64,000 nt of DNA from Pseudomonas reinekei (GTDB lineage: Bacteria > Pseudomonadota > Gammaproteobacteria > Pseudomonadales > Pseudomonadaceae), in contig NZ_MSTQ01000017.1 in the NCBI RefSeq assembly GCF_001945365.1, forward strand, positions 49,318 through 113,317, given 5' to 3'. Each line of letters begins with the position of its first letter. Position 1 is the stretch's first letter. The position numbers and the translations under genes are program-made. Below are positions 43,070-51,799 of the stretch, one piece after another. The notes under the pieces are model-generated. The model was not told the DNA's origin. It saw nothing but the letters and a program-made list of their open reading frames with translations, and made no database searches.

Positions 43070-43996
43070 GTGAGTGAGCGTTCCAGCCATTGGCAATTGC
43101 AGACCATCGTCAGCCAGCTGCGCACGGCCCGTGATCAGTGGCGAGCACAGAACGGCCGCGTCAGCGGCGAGCAGGGCGGTCGCGAATTGCCGTCCCGGGC
43201 GGCCATGGCGGACATTCTCGAAGCCTTGTGTGGTGCGCTGTTTCCGATGCGTCTGGGGCCGGTGGACCTGCGGGAAGAGAGTGAAGACTTCTACGTCGGC
43301 CACACCCTTGATGTGGCGCTCAATGCATTGCTGGCGCAGGCACGGCTCGAACTGCGTTACGCCGCGCGTCACAGTGCCCAGGCCGAGGCTGAGGTGGAAG
43401 CCAGGACCATTCAGATCATTCAGGAATTCGCCCTGGCCTTGCCCGGACTGCGCAGCCTGCTGGACACCGACGTGTTGGCGGCCTATCACGGTGACCCGGC
43501 GGCGCGCAGTGTCGATGAAGTGCTGCTGTGCTACCCGGGGATTCTGGCGGTGATTCACCATCGTCTGGCCCACCATTTGTATCGCGCCGGCCTGCCACTG
43601 CTGGCAAGGATCAGCGCAGAAATCGCTCACTCGGCCACCGGTATCGACATTCACCCGGGTGCGCAGATCGGTCGCAGTTTCTTCATTGACCACGGAACCG
43701 GCGTGGTGATCGGCGAGACCGCCATCATCGGCGAGCGTGTGCGGATTTATCAGGCGGTGACATTGGGCGCCAAGCGTTTCCCCGCAGACGAAGACGGCCA
43801 ATTGCAGAAGGGTCAGGCGCGGCATCCGATCGTCGAGGATGACGTGGTGATTTACGCCGGGGCGACAATTCTGGGGCGGATCACCATCGGCAAGGGCTCG
43901 ACCATTGGCGGGAATGTCTGGCTGACCCGCAGCGTGCCGGCGGGCAGTAACCTGACCCAGGCTAATTTGCAGCTCGATGATGGGGCGCAGAAGTAA
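43070..43996 (+). CDS. epsC: serine O-acetyltransferase, EpsC type
   Basis: The enzyme makes O-acetylserine from serine and acetyl-CoA, the first step of cysteine synthesis. The 308-residue protein has a helical N-terminal part and a left-handed beta-helix (about 190-295): GIDIHPGAQIGRSFFIDHG, GVVIGETAIIG and GATILGRITIGKGSTIGGNVW. The start is GTG 43070 with GAGGAG upstream. EpsC-type enzymes have longer N-termini than E. coli CysE. It is divergent from dcyD, with 190 bases between starts. Feedback by cysteine is a family trait. Confidence 0.9.
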   Translation: MSERSSHWQLQTIVSQLRTARDQWRAQNGRVSGEQGGRELPSRAAMADILEALCGALFPMRLGPVDLREESEDFYVGHTLDVALNALLAQARLELRYAARHSAQAEAEVEARTIQIIQEFALALPGLRSLLDTDVLAAYHGDPAARSVDEVLLCYPGILAVIHHRLAHHLYRAGLPLLARISAEIAHSATGIDIHPGAQIGRSFFIDHGTGVVIGETAIIGERVRIYQAVTLGAKRFPADEDGQLQKGQARHPIVEDDVVIYAGATILGRITIGKGSTIGGNVWLTRSVPAGSNLTQANLQLDDGAQK

Positions 43997-44027
43997 GGCC
44001 GCAGTCCTCCGCTGACGGATCTACCGT

Positions 44028-44120
44028 CATCGCGAGCAGGCTCGCTCCCACAGAGTTTCCCGTCGATCACAACCTTTGTGTTCAACCCGATCCACTGCAG
44101 GAGCGAGCCTGCTCGCGATG
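44028..44120. repeat. inverted REP pair (REPIN)
   Basis: CATCGCGAGCAGGCTCGCTC (44028) and AGGAGCGAGCCTGCTCGCGA (44099) face each other over about 40 bases in the epsC-betT gap. Confidence 0.85.
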
Positions 44121-44214
44121 CTTTTAAATCCCTGCGTATTCCCTCCTTGAGCTAGCGTAAAAGCACGACCGTCCGACCCTGCGATTAGTCCTTAGCACCC
44201 TATTCATGTTTAAA

Positions 44215-44230
44215 TTGAACGTTCATTCAA
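44215..44230 (+). promoter_or_regulatory. possible BetI-type operator before the BCCT transporter
   Basis: TTGAACGTTCATTCAA contains the perfect palindrome TGAACGTTCA. Words of this type (TTGAACGTTCAA) resemble TetR-family BetI sites of choline-responsive genes, and the downstream gene is a choline-type transporter. No betI gene lies in the window. Confidence 0.45.
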
Positions 44231-44328
44231 GTTAAACCGGTGGTTCGCTGCCCGCTCACAACAGGAGGCTTGCCTTTGCTGAGTCCGATTTCTACAGCCA
44301 CGTTTTTCCTCTGCGAGGTGCACCGTTC

Positions 44329-46323
44329 ATGAGTGCATCGTCCCTTCCTCCAAGCGGCCTGGTCCGCATGAACCCGCCGGTGTTTTACTTTGCGGCGAGC
44401 TTTATTCTGTTGTTCGGTGTCGTGGTCATTGCCATGCCCGAGCAGGCCGGTGCCTGGTTGCTGGCCGCGCAAAACTGGGCAGCCAACACGGTCGGCTGGT
44501 ACTACATGCTGGCGATGACCCTGTATCTGGTCTTCGTGGTGGTCACCGCGTTATCGGGCTACGGCAAGATCAAACTCGGTGCCGACCACGACGAGCCCGA
44601 ATTCAGTTACCTGTCCTGGGCGGGCATGCTGTTCGCCGCCGGGATCAGCATCACGCTGTTCTTCTTCTGCGTGTCCGAACCGTTGACCCACATGCTGCAG
44701 CCGCCCCAAGGCGAGGCAGGTACCGCGGACGCCGCGCGCCAGGCCATGCAGATCCTGTTTCTGCATTGGGGCCTGCATGGCTGGGGCGTATTCGCCTTTG
44801 TCGGCATGGCGCTCGCTTACTTCGCTTACCGGCATAACCTGCCACTGGCGTTGCGCTCGGCGCTGTATCCGTTGATCGGCAAACGCATCAACGGGCCGAT
44901 CGGCTACGCGGTGGATGGCTTCGGCATCATCGCCACGGTGTTCGGCCTCGGTGCCGACATGGGCTTTGGCGTGCTGCACCTTAATTCCGGCCTCGACTAC
45001 TTGTTCGGCATCGCCCACACGCAATGGATTCAGGTCGGCCTGATCACGCTGATGATGGGCGCGGCGATCATCGTCGCGGTGTCCGGCGTCGATAAAGGCG
45101 TGCGCGTGATGTCCGACATCAACATGTTGCTGGCCTGCGCGCTGCTGCTGTTCGTGTTGTTCGCCGGCCCTACGCAGCATTTGCTCAACACGCTGATCCA
45201 GAACGTCGGTGACTACCTCGGCGCCTTGCCGATGAAGAGTTTCGACCTCTACGCCTACGACAAACCCAGCGACTGGCTGGGTGGCTGGACGGTGTTTTAC
45301 TGGGCCTGGTGGATCGCATGGTCGCCGTTCGTGGGTCTGTTCATCGCGCGGATTTCCCGTGGCCGGACCATCCGCGAGTTCGTCTTCGGCGTGCTGTTGA
45401 TTCCACTGGGTTTCACCCTGGCGTGGATGTCGATTTTCGGTAACAGCGCCATCGACCAGGTGCTCAACCACGGCATGAGCGCGCTCGGCATGTCGGCCAT
45501 CGACAACCCATCGATGACCCTCTATCTGCTGCTGGAAACCTACCCGTGGAGCAAAACCGTCATTGCGGTCACGGTGTTCATCAGCTTCGTGTTCTTCGTC
45601 ACTTCCGCCGACTCGGGCACCGTGGTGCTGTCGACCCTGTCCGCCAAGGGCGGCAACCCGGATGAAGACGGGCCAAAGTGGCTGCGGGTGTTCTGGGGGG
45701 CGATGACTGCGCTGGTGACCAGTGCGCTGCTGTTTTCCGGCAGCATCGATGCGTTGAAGTCGGCGGTGGTGCTGACCTCATTGCCGTTCTCGCTGATTTT
45801 GCTGCTGATGATGTGGGGGCTGCACAAGGCGTTTTATCTGGAGTCGCAGAAGCAGATTGCGCAGCTGCACTCGCTGGCACCGGTGTCCGGCTCACGGCGT
45901 GGTGGCTGGCGTCAGCGCTTGAGTCAGGCGGTGCACTTCCCGTCGCGGGACGAGGTGTATCGCTTTCTCGATACGACGGTGCGTCCGGCGATTGAAGAGG
46001 TCTCGGCGGTATTCATCGAGAAGGGCCTCAAGGTGATCACGCATCCCGAGCCGGTCAACGACAGCGTCAGCCTGGAAATCGGTCACGGTGATGAACACCC
46101 GTTTATCTATCAGGTGCAAATGCGCGGCTACTTCACGCCGTCGTTTGCCCGGGGTGGCATGGGCTCCAAGGAGCTCAACAATCGTCGCTATTACCGTGCC
46201 GAAGTGTATTTGAGCGAGGGCAGTCAGAACTACGATCTGGTGGGTTACACCAAGGAGCAGATCATCAACGACATCCTCGATCAGTACGAACGGCACATGC
46301 AGTTCCTGCACCTGGTGCGTTGA
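44329..46323 (+). CDS. betT: BCCT-family choline/betaine transporter
   Basis: The 664-residue secondary transporter has 12 membrane segments and the BCCT signature WTVFYWAWWIAWSPFVGLFI, plus MGFGVLHLNSG. The long C-terminal cytoplasmic domain (about 510-664) is typical of BetT, where it senses osmotic stress. It imports choline, and possibly other quaternary amines, with sodium or protons. GAGGTG lies eight bases before ATG 44329. The upstream palindrome may allow BetI control. Confidence 0.85.
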   Translation: MSASSLPPSGLVRMNPPVFYFAASFILLFGVVVIAMPEQAGAWLLAAQNWAANTVGWYYMLAMTLYLVFVVVTALSGYGKIKLGADHDEPEFSYLSWAGMLFAAGISITLFFFCVSEPLTHMLQPPQGEAGTADAARQAMQILFLHWGLHGWGVFAFVGMALAYFAYRHNLPLALRSALYPLIGKRINGPIGYAVDGFGIIATVFGLGADMGFGVLHLNSGLDYLFGIAHTQWIQVGLITLMMGAAIIVAVSGVDKGVRVMSDINMLLACALLLFVLFAGPTQHLLNTLIQNVGDYLGALPMKSFDLYAYDKPSDWLGGWTVFYWAWWIAWSPFVGLFIARISRGRTIREFVFGVLLIPLGFTLAWMSIFGNSAIDQVLNHGMSALGMSAIDNPSMTLYLLLETYPWSKTVIAVTVFISFVFFVTSADSGTVVLSTLSAKGGNPDEDGPKWLRVFWGAMTALVTSALLFSGSIDALKSAVVLTSLPFSLILLLMMWGLHKAFYLESQKQIAQLHSLAPVSGSRRGGWRQRLSQAVHFPSRDEVYRFLDTTVRPAIEEVSAVFIEKGLKVITHPEPVNDSVSLEIGHGDEHPFIYQVQMRGYFTPSFARGGMGSKELNNRRYYRAEVYLSEGSQNYDLVGYTKEQIINDILDQYERHMQFLHLVR

Positions 46324-46332
46324 TCGGGGATT

Positions 46333-46593
46333 TCATGTCTCGCGGATCAGCACCATGAACAACACCAGCGCCGCCACCGGGATACCGAACACGGCGCTGC
46401 CCACCACCAGTTCAGTACCCAACGGCTGGCCGGCATGCACGATGCCGACCGCGCCGTTGATCAAGGTCAGCGCCAGCCACAGCACGATAAAGCTGTAGGC
46501 GAGGATCTGACGGCTGAAGCCGATCTTCTCGCCGATGTAGAGCATCAGCGCCAGGAGGATCAGGCCGAAGGTGATGATGATCGTGGTGTGCAT
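46333..46593 (-). CDS. small membrane protein, three membrane segments
   Basis: The 86-residue protein (MHTTIIITFGLILLALMLYI...) has three hydrophobic segments (about 4-20, 29-48, 61-82). GGAGGAAA before ATG 46593 supports the start. I do not recognise a named family. It is convergent with betT (nine bases apart) and divergent from the aldo/keto reductase. Confidence 0.75.
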   Translation of the reverse strand: MHTTIIITFGLILLALMLYIGEKIGFSRQILAYSFIVLWLALTLINGAVGIVHAGQPLGTELVVGSAVFGIPVAALVLFMVLIRET

Positions 46594-46707
46594 GGTGGAT
46601 TTCCTCCAGTGGGTGCTGCTTTTGAGGCGTTCAACATGCCTCCATAGCAGCTTAAACCGGCGGTAGTATTGCGCGAGTTGTCGGCATAGGGTTTTTCGAA
46701 AGAAGTG

Positions 46708-46719
46708 TGAAACGTTTCA
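46708..46719. promoter_or_regulatory. perfect LacI-family (Cra/FruR-like) operator
   Basis: TGAAACGTTTCA is a perfect 12-bp palindrome and equals the Cra (FruR) consensus core. It lies 103 bases before the aldo/keto reductase start, in the divergent gap with the small membrane gene. Which LacI-family protein binds it in this organism is inferred. Confidence 0.55.
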
Positions 46720-46821
46720 GCAATTGGTCGAATCCGGGGTTTTTTGGCGTTTGTCTGGGCGTATGCTGGGCGACTGGCAAAGCAGTCGATACCAGATTCA
46801 AGACAGACAAGAGAGGATTCG

Positions 46822-47859
46822 ATGACTTACACCGCTGCCGAAAACCGCTATGACGCCATTCCTTACCGCCGCGTAGGCCGCAGCGGTCTGGTGCTGCCGG
46901 CGCTGTCCCTGGGCCTGTGGCACAACTTTGGCGACAGCACGCCGATCGACACCCAGCGCGCGTTGCTGCGCACCGCATTCGACCAGGGCATCAACCACTT
47001 CGACCTGGCCAACAACTATGGCCCGCCGTATGGCAGCGCCGAGATCAATTTCGGTCGTTTGCTGCGAGAGGATTTCAAGCAGTACCGCGACGAACTGATC
47101 ATCTCCAGCAAGGCCGGTTGGGACATGTGGCCAGGCCCTTATGGCCAGGGCGGCGGCTCACGCAAATACGTGCTGGCCAGCCTCGACCAGAGCCTGCAAC
47201 GCCTGGGCCTGGATTACGTCGACATTTTCTACTCGCACCGCTTCGACCCGGACACGCCGCTGGAAGAAACTGCCAGCGCATTGGCCACGGCAGTGCAGCA
47301 GGGCAAGGCGTTGTACATCGGTATCTCTTCGTACTCCGGCGTGAAAACCCGCGAAATGGCGGCGCTGCTCAAAGAGTGGAAAGTCCCGTTGTTGATCCAC
47401 CAACCGGCCTACAACCTGCTCAATCGTTGGGTGGAAAAGGACCTGCTCGATACCACTGACGAACTCGGCACCGGCGTCATTGCCTTCACGCCACTGGCCC
47501 AAGGGTTGCTCACCGACAAATACCTCAACGGCGTGCCGGCGGATGCGCGGGTCAACCGTCCAGGCGGTGGTTCGTTACAGGCTTCGCATCTGTCCGAAGC
47601 CAATATCGCCCACGTGCGTGCGCTCAATGAGATCGCCAAACGTCGCGGTCAGAGCCTGGCGCAACTGGCGCTGGCCTGGACCCTGCGCGACCCGCGCGTG
47701 ACTTCGGCGCTGATCGGTGCGAGCCGGCCGGAGCAGATTATCGAGAACGTCGGAGCGTTGAAGAATCTGCGTTTCAGCGCAGAGGAACTGGCGGAGATTG
47801 ACCGGTTTGCCCAAGAGGGCGGGATCAATCTTTGGGAGAAGCCTTCGACGGCGGAGTAA
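46822..47859 (+). CDS. mgrA: aldo/keto reductase, YghZ/MgrA type
   Basis: The 345-residue TIM-barrel oxidoreductase opens YRRVGRSGLVLPALSLGLWH and has NNYGPPYGSAE (Tyr of the catalytic set), STKAGWDMW-like SSKAGWDMWPGPYG and FYSHRFDPDTPLEET. This is the subgroup that reduces L-glyceraldehyde 3-phosphate or methylglyoxal with NADPH. ATG 46822 follows GAGAGGA; an upstream in-frame ATG at 46744 has no ribosome binding site. The Cra-like operator upstream suggests control by sugar phosphates. Confidence 0.88.
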   Translation: MTYTAAENRYDAIPYRRVGRSGLVLPALSLGLWHNFGDSTPIDTQRALLRTAFDQGINHFDLANNYGPPYGSAEINFGRLLREDFKQYRDELIISSKAGWDMWPGPYGQGGGSRKYVLASLDQSLQRLGLDYVDIFYSHRFDPDTPLEETASALATAVQQGKALYIGISSYSGVKTREMAALLKEWKVPLLIHQPAYNLLNRWVEKDLLDTTDELGTGVIAFTPLAQGLLTDKYLNGVPADARVNRPGGGSLQASHLSEANIAHVRALNEIAKRRGQSLAQLALAWTLRDPRVTSALIGASRPEQIIENVGALKNLRFSAEELAEIDRFAQEGGINLWEKPSTAE

Positions 47860-47896
47860 GAGTTCGGCGCTGGATTACCCGGCGTCTGTTACATGG

Positions 47897-47964
47897 CTAT
47901 CGCTAGCAGGCTAGCTCCCACATTGGAATGCATTCCTCCTGTGGGAGCTAGCCTGCTAGCGATG
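47897..47964. repeat. inverted REP pair, GCTAGC variant
   Basis: CTATCGCTAGCAGGCTAGCT and GTGGGAGCTAGCCTGCTAGC face each other over about 18 bases. The stem GCTAGC/GCTAGC is a third compensated variant of the REP arm. Confidence 0.85.
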
Positions 47965-47987
47965 GGGCCAGAAATGGAAACAAAAAA

Positions 47988-48830
47988 TCAGCGAAAAAAC
48001 GGCACATCCCCTAGCACCGTCGCCCGCTGCATCACCCGCCGGGCCGGCCGGTAATCATCTACCGCGTAATGTTGTGTCACGCGGTTGTCCCAGAACGCGA
48101 TGTCATCCTTCTGCCAGCGCCAGCGAATGGTGAATTCCGGCCGGGTGGCGTGGGCAAACAGGAACTTCAAAATCGCCTCGCTTTCGGTTTCCGACAGTTC
48201 GTTGATCTTCGACGTGAAACCTTCATTGACGAACAACGAACGGCGCCCGCTCACCGGATGCGTGCGGATTACCGGGTGCGACAGCGGTGGATTCTTGCGT
48301 CGTGCTTCCTCCCACTGGGCCAGCGCTTCGGGCGTGTTGCCGTAGCGTTCCAGCGGGAATGAACGGGTGAAGTCGTGGGTGGCGGTCAGCCCTTCGAGCA
48401 AGGCTTTCACTGGCGCCGACAAGGCTTCGTACGCTGCAATGCCGCTGGCCCACAGGGTGTCGCCGCCGAACTCCGGCAGTAGCTTGGCGCTAAGCACCGC
48501 GCCCATCGCCGGGGTGGGCAGGAAGGTCACGTCGGTGTGCCAGATCGCGTTGTCGCGCACGTCGGTGACAGCGGTGTCGAGGATCAGCACTTCCGGTTGT
48601 TCCGGTACGTTCGGGTAGATCGGGTGAATGTGCAGATCACCGAAATTGGCCGCGAAGCGCGCTTGCTGCTGTGGCGTGATCGGTTGGTCGCGGAAGAACA
48701 GCACCTGATGCTTGAGCAACGCTTGCTCGATGGCGTCGCGCTGTTCCAGGTTCAGCGGCTGGCTGATGTCGACGCCGCTGATCTGGGCGCCGAGGGCTGA
48801 GCTGAGGGGGACGATGGTCAGGTTGCTCAT
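47988..48830 (-). CDS. tauD: taurine dioxygenase
   Basis: A Fe(II)/2-oxoglutarate enzyme that oxidises taurine to sulfite and aminoacetaldehyde. The 280-residue protein has the facial triad His98-x-Asp100 (IWHTDVTF) and His254 (TQHYAVDD), with Arg265 for 2-oxoglutarate. Length and motifs match TauD. It is the last gene of tauABCD, separated from tauC by a REP pair of 90 bases. It supplies sulfite when sulfate is scarce. Confidence 0.93.
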   Translation of the reverse strand: MSNLTIVPLSSALGAQISGVDISQPLNLEQRDAIEQALLKHQVLFFRDQPITPQQQARFAANFGDLHIHPIYPNVPEQPEVLILDTAVTDVRDNAIWHTDVTFLPTPAMGAVLSAKLLPEFGGDTLWASGIAAYEALSAPVKALLEGLTATHDFTRSFPLERYGNTPEALAQWEEARRKNPPLSHPVIRTHPVSGRRSLFVNEGFTSKINELSETESEAILKFLFAHATRPEFTIRWRWQKDDIAFWDNRVTQHYAVDDYRPARRVMQRATVLGDVPFFR

Positions 48831-48860
48831 GGTGATTTCTTCAATCCGAGGTGTGCTTTT

Positions 48861-48950
48861 TGTGGGAGCGAGACTGCTCGCGATTGTAGTGAGACAGGCA
48901 ATACAACGTTGACTGATGGACCGCTATCGCGAGCAGGCTCGCTCCCACAG
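48861..48950. repeat. inverted REP pair inside the tau operon
   Basis: GTGGGAGCGAGACTGCTCGC and the inverse ending GGCTCGCTCCCACAG lie between tauC and tauD. A REPIN inside an operon may affect the message level of tauD. Confidence 0.85.
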
Positions 48951-48963
48951 GTTTGTTCACTCA

Positions 48964-49797
48964 TCAATGAGCCTGGCCGTGCCACGGCACCAGTTTGCGC
49001 TGCAGTTTGCGCAAGCCCATCTCCATGGCAAAGGCGATCAGCGCGATCACCAGAATTCCCAGGACCACCACATCGGTGACCAGGAACTGCGCGGCCGATT
49101 GCACCATGAAACCCAGGCCGCTGGTGGCGGCGATCAGCTCGGCGGCGACCAAAGTCGACCAACCAACGCCGAGGCCAATACGCACGCCAGTCAAAATGTC
49201 CGGCAGGGCACTCGGCAGAATTACATGGCGAATCAACTGCGCACGGGTCGCGCCCAGAGACTGCGCAGCGCGCAATTTCGCCGGGTCGACCGTGCGCACA
49301 CCGGTAGCGGTGGCGATGGCAATCGGGGCGAAAATCGCCAGGTAGATCAGCAGCACTTTCGACAGCTCGCCTATGCCGCACCAGATCACGATCAGCGGCA
49401 GATAGGCCAGCGGTGGAATCGGGCGGTAGAACTCGATCAGCGGATCGAGAATGCCGCGAGCGATGCGGTTGTGGCCAATGGCGATGCCGACCGGAACAGC
49501 TGTCAGCACCGCGAAGCCGAGGCCCAGGCCGATGCGGCTGAGACTCGCGCCCAAGTGCTGCCACAGGGTCGAATCCATGTAGCCGCTGGTCGCCAGCAGC
49601 CAGCCTTTTTGCAGCACGGCGGAGGGTGGCGGCAGGAACAACGGTTCGATCATTCCAGTGGCGGTGACAGCCCACCAAATGGCAACGAGCGCGATCAGTG
49701 TCAGCACGCTGATCCAGCGCGTGCTCAAACGGCGGCGTACGGGAATGACCGTGGAGCTTGCCTTTACCGCTGCGGCGGGAATTTCGTAGCTGCTCAT
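48964..49797 (-). CDS. tauC: taurine ABC transporter permease
   Basis: The 277-residue permease has about six membrane segments. The EAA-type loop is LRAAQSLGATRAQLIRHVILPSALP. It matches TauC and acts with TauB and TauA. It overlaps tauB by four bases. Confidence 0.93.
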   Translation of the reverse strand: MSSYEIPAAAVKASSTVIPVRRRLSTRWISVLTLIALVAIWWAVTATGMIEPLFLPPPSAVLQKGWLLATSGYMDSTLWQHLGASLSRIGLGLGFAVLTAVPVGIAIGHNRIARGILDPLIEFYRPIPPLAYLPLIVIWCGIGELSKVLLIYLAIFAPIAIATATGVRTVDPAKLRAAQSLGATRAQLIRHVILPSALPDILTGVRIGLGVGWSTLVAAELIAATSGLGFMVQSAAQFLVTDVVVLGILVIALIAFAMEMGLRKLQRKLVPWHGQAH

Positions 49798-50588
49798 GCG
49801 TGCTCCTGCCGTGGCGCGGCGCTGCGTTGGGAGAACACTTTGGCGAGGACGTGTTCGCGGGTTTCGATAAAGCGTGGGTCGGACTTGATCGAACGTGCCG
49901 ACTCACCGGCGGCGTAGCGCTGACCGAAATCCAGGCTCAGACGTTCGACGATTTGCCCAGGATTCGGCGCCAGCAGAATCAGATCCGTGGCGAGGAATAC
50001 CGCTTCTTCAATGTCGTGGGTAATCAGGAACACCGGCTTGGCCGTGCGCCGCCAGACTTGCAGCAACAGCTCTTGCATCTGCTCGCGGGTGAAGGCGTCG
50101 AGGGCGCCGAAGGGTTCGTCCATCAGCAACACGCGAGGATCGGCAGCCAGCGCGCGGGCTAGCCCGACGCGCTGCTTCTGCCCACCGGACAGTTGCCAGA
50201 TGTGGCGGTTTTCAAAACCGGAAAGATCTACCAGTGCGAGCATCTCCCGGGCGCGGATTTCGCGTTTGTCTCGAGCGATGCCAGCCAGTTCCAGGCCGAA
50301 GCCGACGTTGGCCAGCACGTCCTGCCAGGGCAGCAGGGCGTCGTCCTGGAACACCACGCCGCGTTCGGCACTGGGGCCTTTGACCGGCACGCCGTCGAGG
50401 GTGATGCGCCCGGCGCTGGGTTCGACGAAACCGGCAATCAGGTTCAACAGCGAAGTCTTGCCACTGCCGGACGGGCCGAGGGCAACCAGCAATTGCTGGG
50501 GCCCCAGGGTCAGGGAAATATCCACCAGCACAGGTTCTGCTGCGCCGGGGTACTGTGCGCTGATGCGCTCCAGCTGTAGCAAGGCCAT
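49794..50588 (-). CDS. tauB: taurine ABC transporter ATPase
   Basis: The 264-residue ATPase has Walker A GPSGSGKTS, signature LSGGQKQR, Walker B VLLMDEPFGALDAFT and switch ITHDIEEAVF, in the usual nitrate/sulfonate/taurine ATPase style. It begins 16 bases after tauA. Confidence 0.93.
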   Translation of the reverse strand: MALLQLERISAQYPGAAEPVLVDISLTLGPQQLLVALGPSGSGKTSLLNLIAGFVEPSAGRITLDGVPVKGPSAERGVVFQDDALLPWQDVLANVGFGLELAGIARDKREIRAREMLALVDLSGFENRHIWQLSGGQKQRVGLARALAADPRVLLMDEPFGALDAFTREQMQELLLQVWRRTAKPVFLITHDIEEAVFLATDLILLAPNPGQIVERLSLDFGQRYAAGESARSIKSDPRFIETREHVLAKVFSQRSAAPRQEHA

Positions 50589-50604
50589 CGCGGTTAACTC
50601 CCGA

Positions 50605-51582
50605 TCAGTTGGTGATGAACTTGGCGCTGACGTAAGGGGCGTAGTCCGGCAGCACGGCTTCGACCTTGCCTTGTTCCTTGAGGAATACGGCGGTGTCGGT
50701 GATGGCTTTGGTGGTCGGTGCGCCGAGGCTGGTTAACTGGTCAGCCGCCAGTGGATAAACATTGCCTTGCAGCAGCAGCGGAATATCGCTGGCCTTGGCG
50801 CCAGACAGTTTTACAAGCTTGTCGACGTTGCCTTGATTGGCCAGCCAGGCCTTCGGGTCTTTGCGGTAATCGGCGTAGGCATCCAGGGTCACTTTGGCGA
50901 ACGCGGTGACGATGTCTGGGTGCTTCTCGGCGAAGTCTTTGCGCACGATCCAGGCATCGAAGGTCGGCGCACCGAACTTGGCCAGTTCACCGGAGGTGAT
51001 CAGCACTTTACCGTTTTCCTTGGCCACGCCGAGGGCCGGGTCCCAAACGTATGTGGCGTCGATATCCCCGCGCTTCCACGCAGCAATGATCGCTGGTGGT
51101 GCGAGGTTGAGGACGGTGACTTTCGACGGGTCGATGTTCCAGTGCTTCAGCGCCGCGAGCAGGCTGTAGTGGCCGGTGGAAACGAATGGCACGGCGATTT
51201 TCTTGCCGATCAGGTCTTGTGGGGTCTTGATCCCGGAACCGTCACGGGCCACCAGCGCTTCGGCGGCGCCGATCTGGGTGGCGATGAGGAAGGTTTCCAC
51301 CGGCACTTTGCGGGTAATGGCCGCCGTCAGGGGGCTGGAGCCGAGGTAGCCGATCTGTACGTCGCCGGAGGCGATGGCGGCGATGATGTCGGCACCGTTA
51401 TCGAATTTGCGCCAGCTGATGTCGGCCTTGGTGGCTTTTTCATAGGCGCCGTCGGCCTGGGCGACTTTCGCCGGGTCAACGGTGGTCTGGTAGGCGACAG
51501 TCACGTCAGCTGCCTGGGCAAAGAAGCTCGCTGCCGCCAGAGAGGCGGCCGCCAGCAGGCGAAGAGGGAAATGCAGTTTCAT
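50605..51582 (-). CDS. tauA: taurine-binding periplasmic protein
   Basis: The 325-residue binding protein has a signal peptide (cleavage near FFAQAADVT) and the SsuA/TauA fold: VTVAYQTTVDPAKVAQADGA, SGDVQIGYLGSSPLTAAI and GDIDATYVWDPALG. It is the first gene of tauABCD and has an AT-rich probable CysB region upstream. Confidence 0.93.
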   Translation of the reverse strand: MKLHFPLRLLAAASLAAASFFAQAADVTVAYQTTVDPAKVAQADGAYEKATKADISWRKFDNGADIIAAIASGDVQIGYLGSSPLTAAITRKVPVETFLIATQIGAAEALVARDGSGIKTPQDLIGKKIAVPFVSTGHYSLLAALKHWNIDPSKVTVLNLAPPAIIAAWKRGDIDATYVWDPALGVAKENGKVLITSGELAKFGAPTFDAWIVRKDFAEKHPDIVTAFAKVTLDAYADYRKDPKAWLANQGNVDKLVKLSGAKASDIPLLLQGNVYPLAADQLTSLGAPTTKAITDTAVFLKEQGKVEAVLPDYAPYVSAKFITN

Positions 51583-51627
51583 CGGGAAGCTCCTTGTCAG
51601 GCGGACGAGAGTCGGCGTGAAAGGAGA

Positions 51628-51690
51628 CTAAATGATCTAAGAATCCTAAAATAAATAACTTTTTAGAATGAGCATATGAGCGGAAAATTC
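51628..51690 (-). promoter_or_regulatory. probable CysB-type control region of tauABCD
   Basis: On the minus strand ATTCTAAAAAGTTATTTATT runs into TTAGGATTCTTAG, an imperfect inverted repeat in an AT-rich stretch upstream of tauA. ATTCCTAAAAGTTA before the SfnB-like operon is almost the same. CysB control is known for tau genes in other bacteria and inferred here. Confidence 0.5.
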
Positions 51691-51711
51691 TAAGCTCGAC
51701 CGTAGCGCGGC

Positions 51712-51777
51712 CTTCCCGAGCAGGCTCGCTCCCACAGGGACTGCGCAAATCCTGTGGGAGCGAGTCTGCTCGCGAAG
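51712..51777. repeat. inverted REP pair (REPIN)
   Basis: CCCGAGCAGGCTCGCTCCCA and GTGGGAGCGAGTCTGCTCGC face each other over about 14 bases between gshA and the tau promoter. Confidence 0.85.
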
Positions 51778-51799
51778 AGGTCCGCAGGACCTTCAGAGG

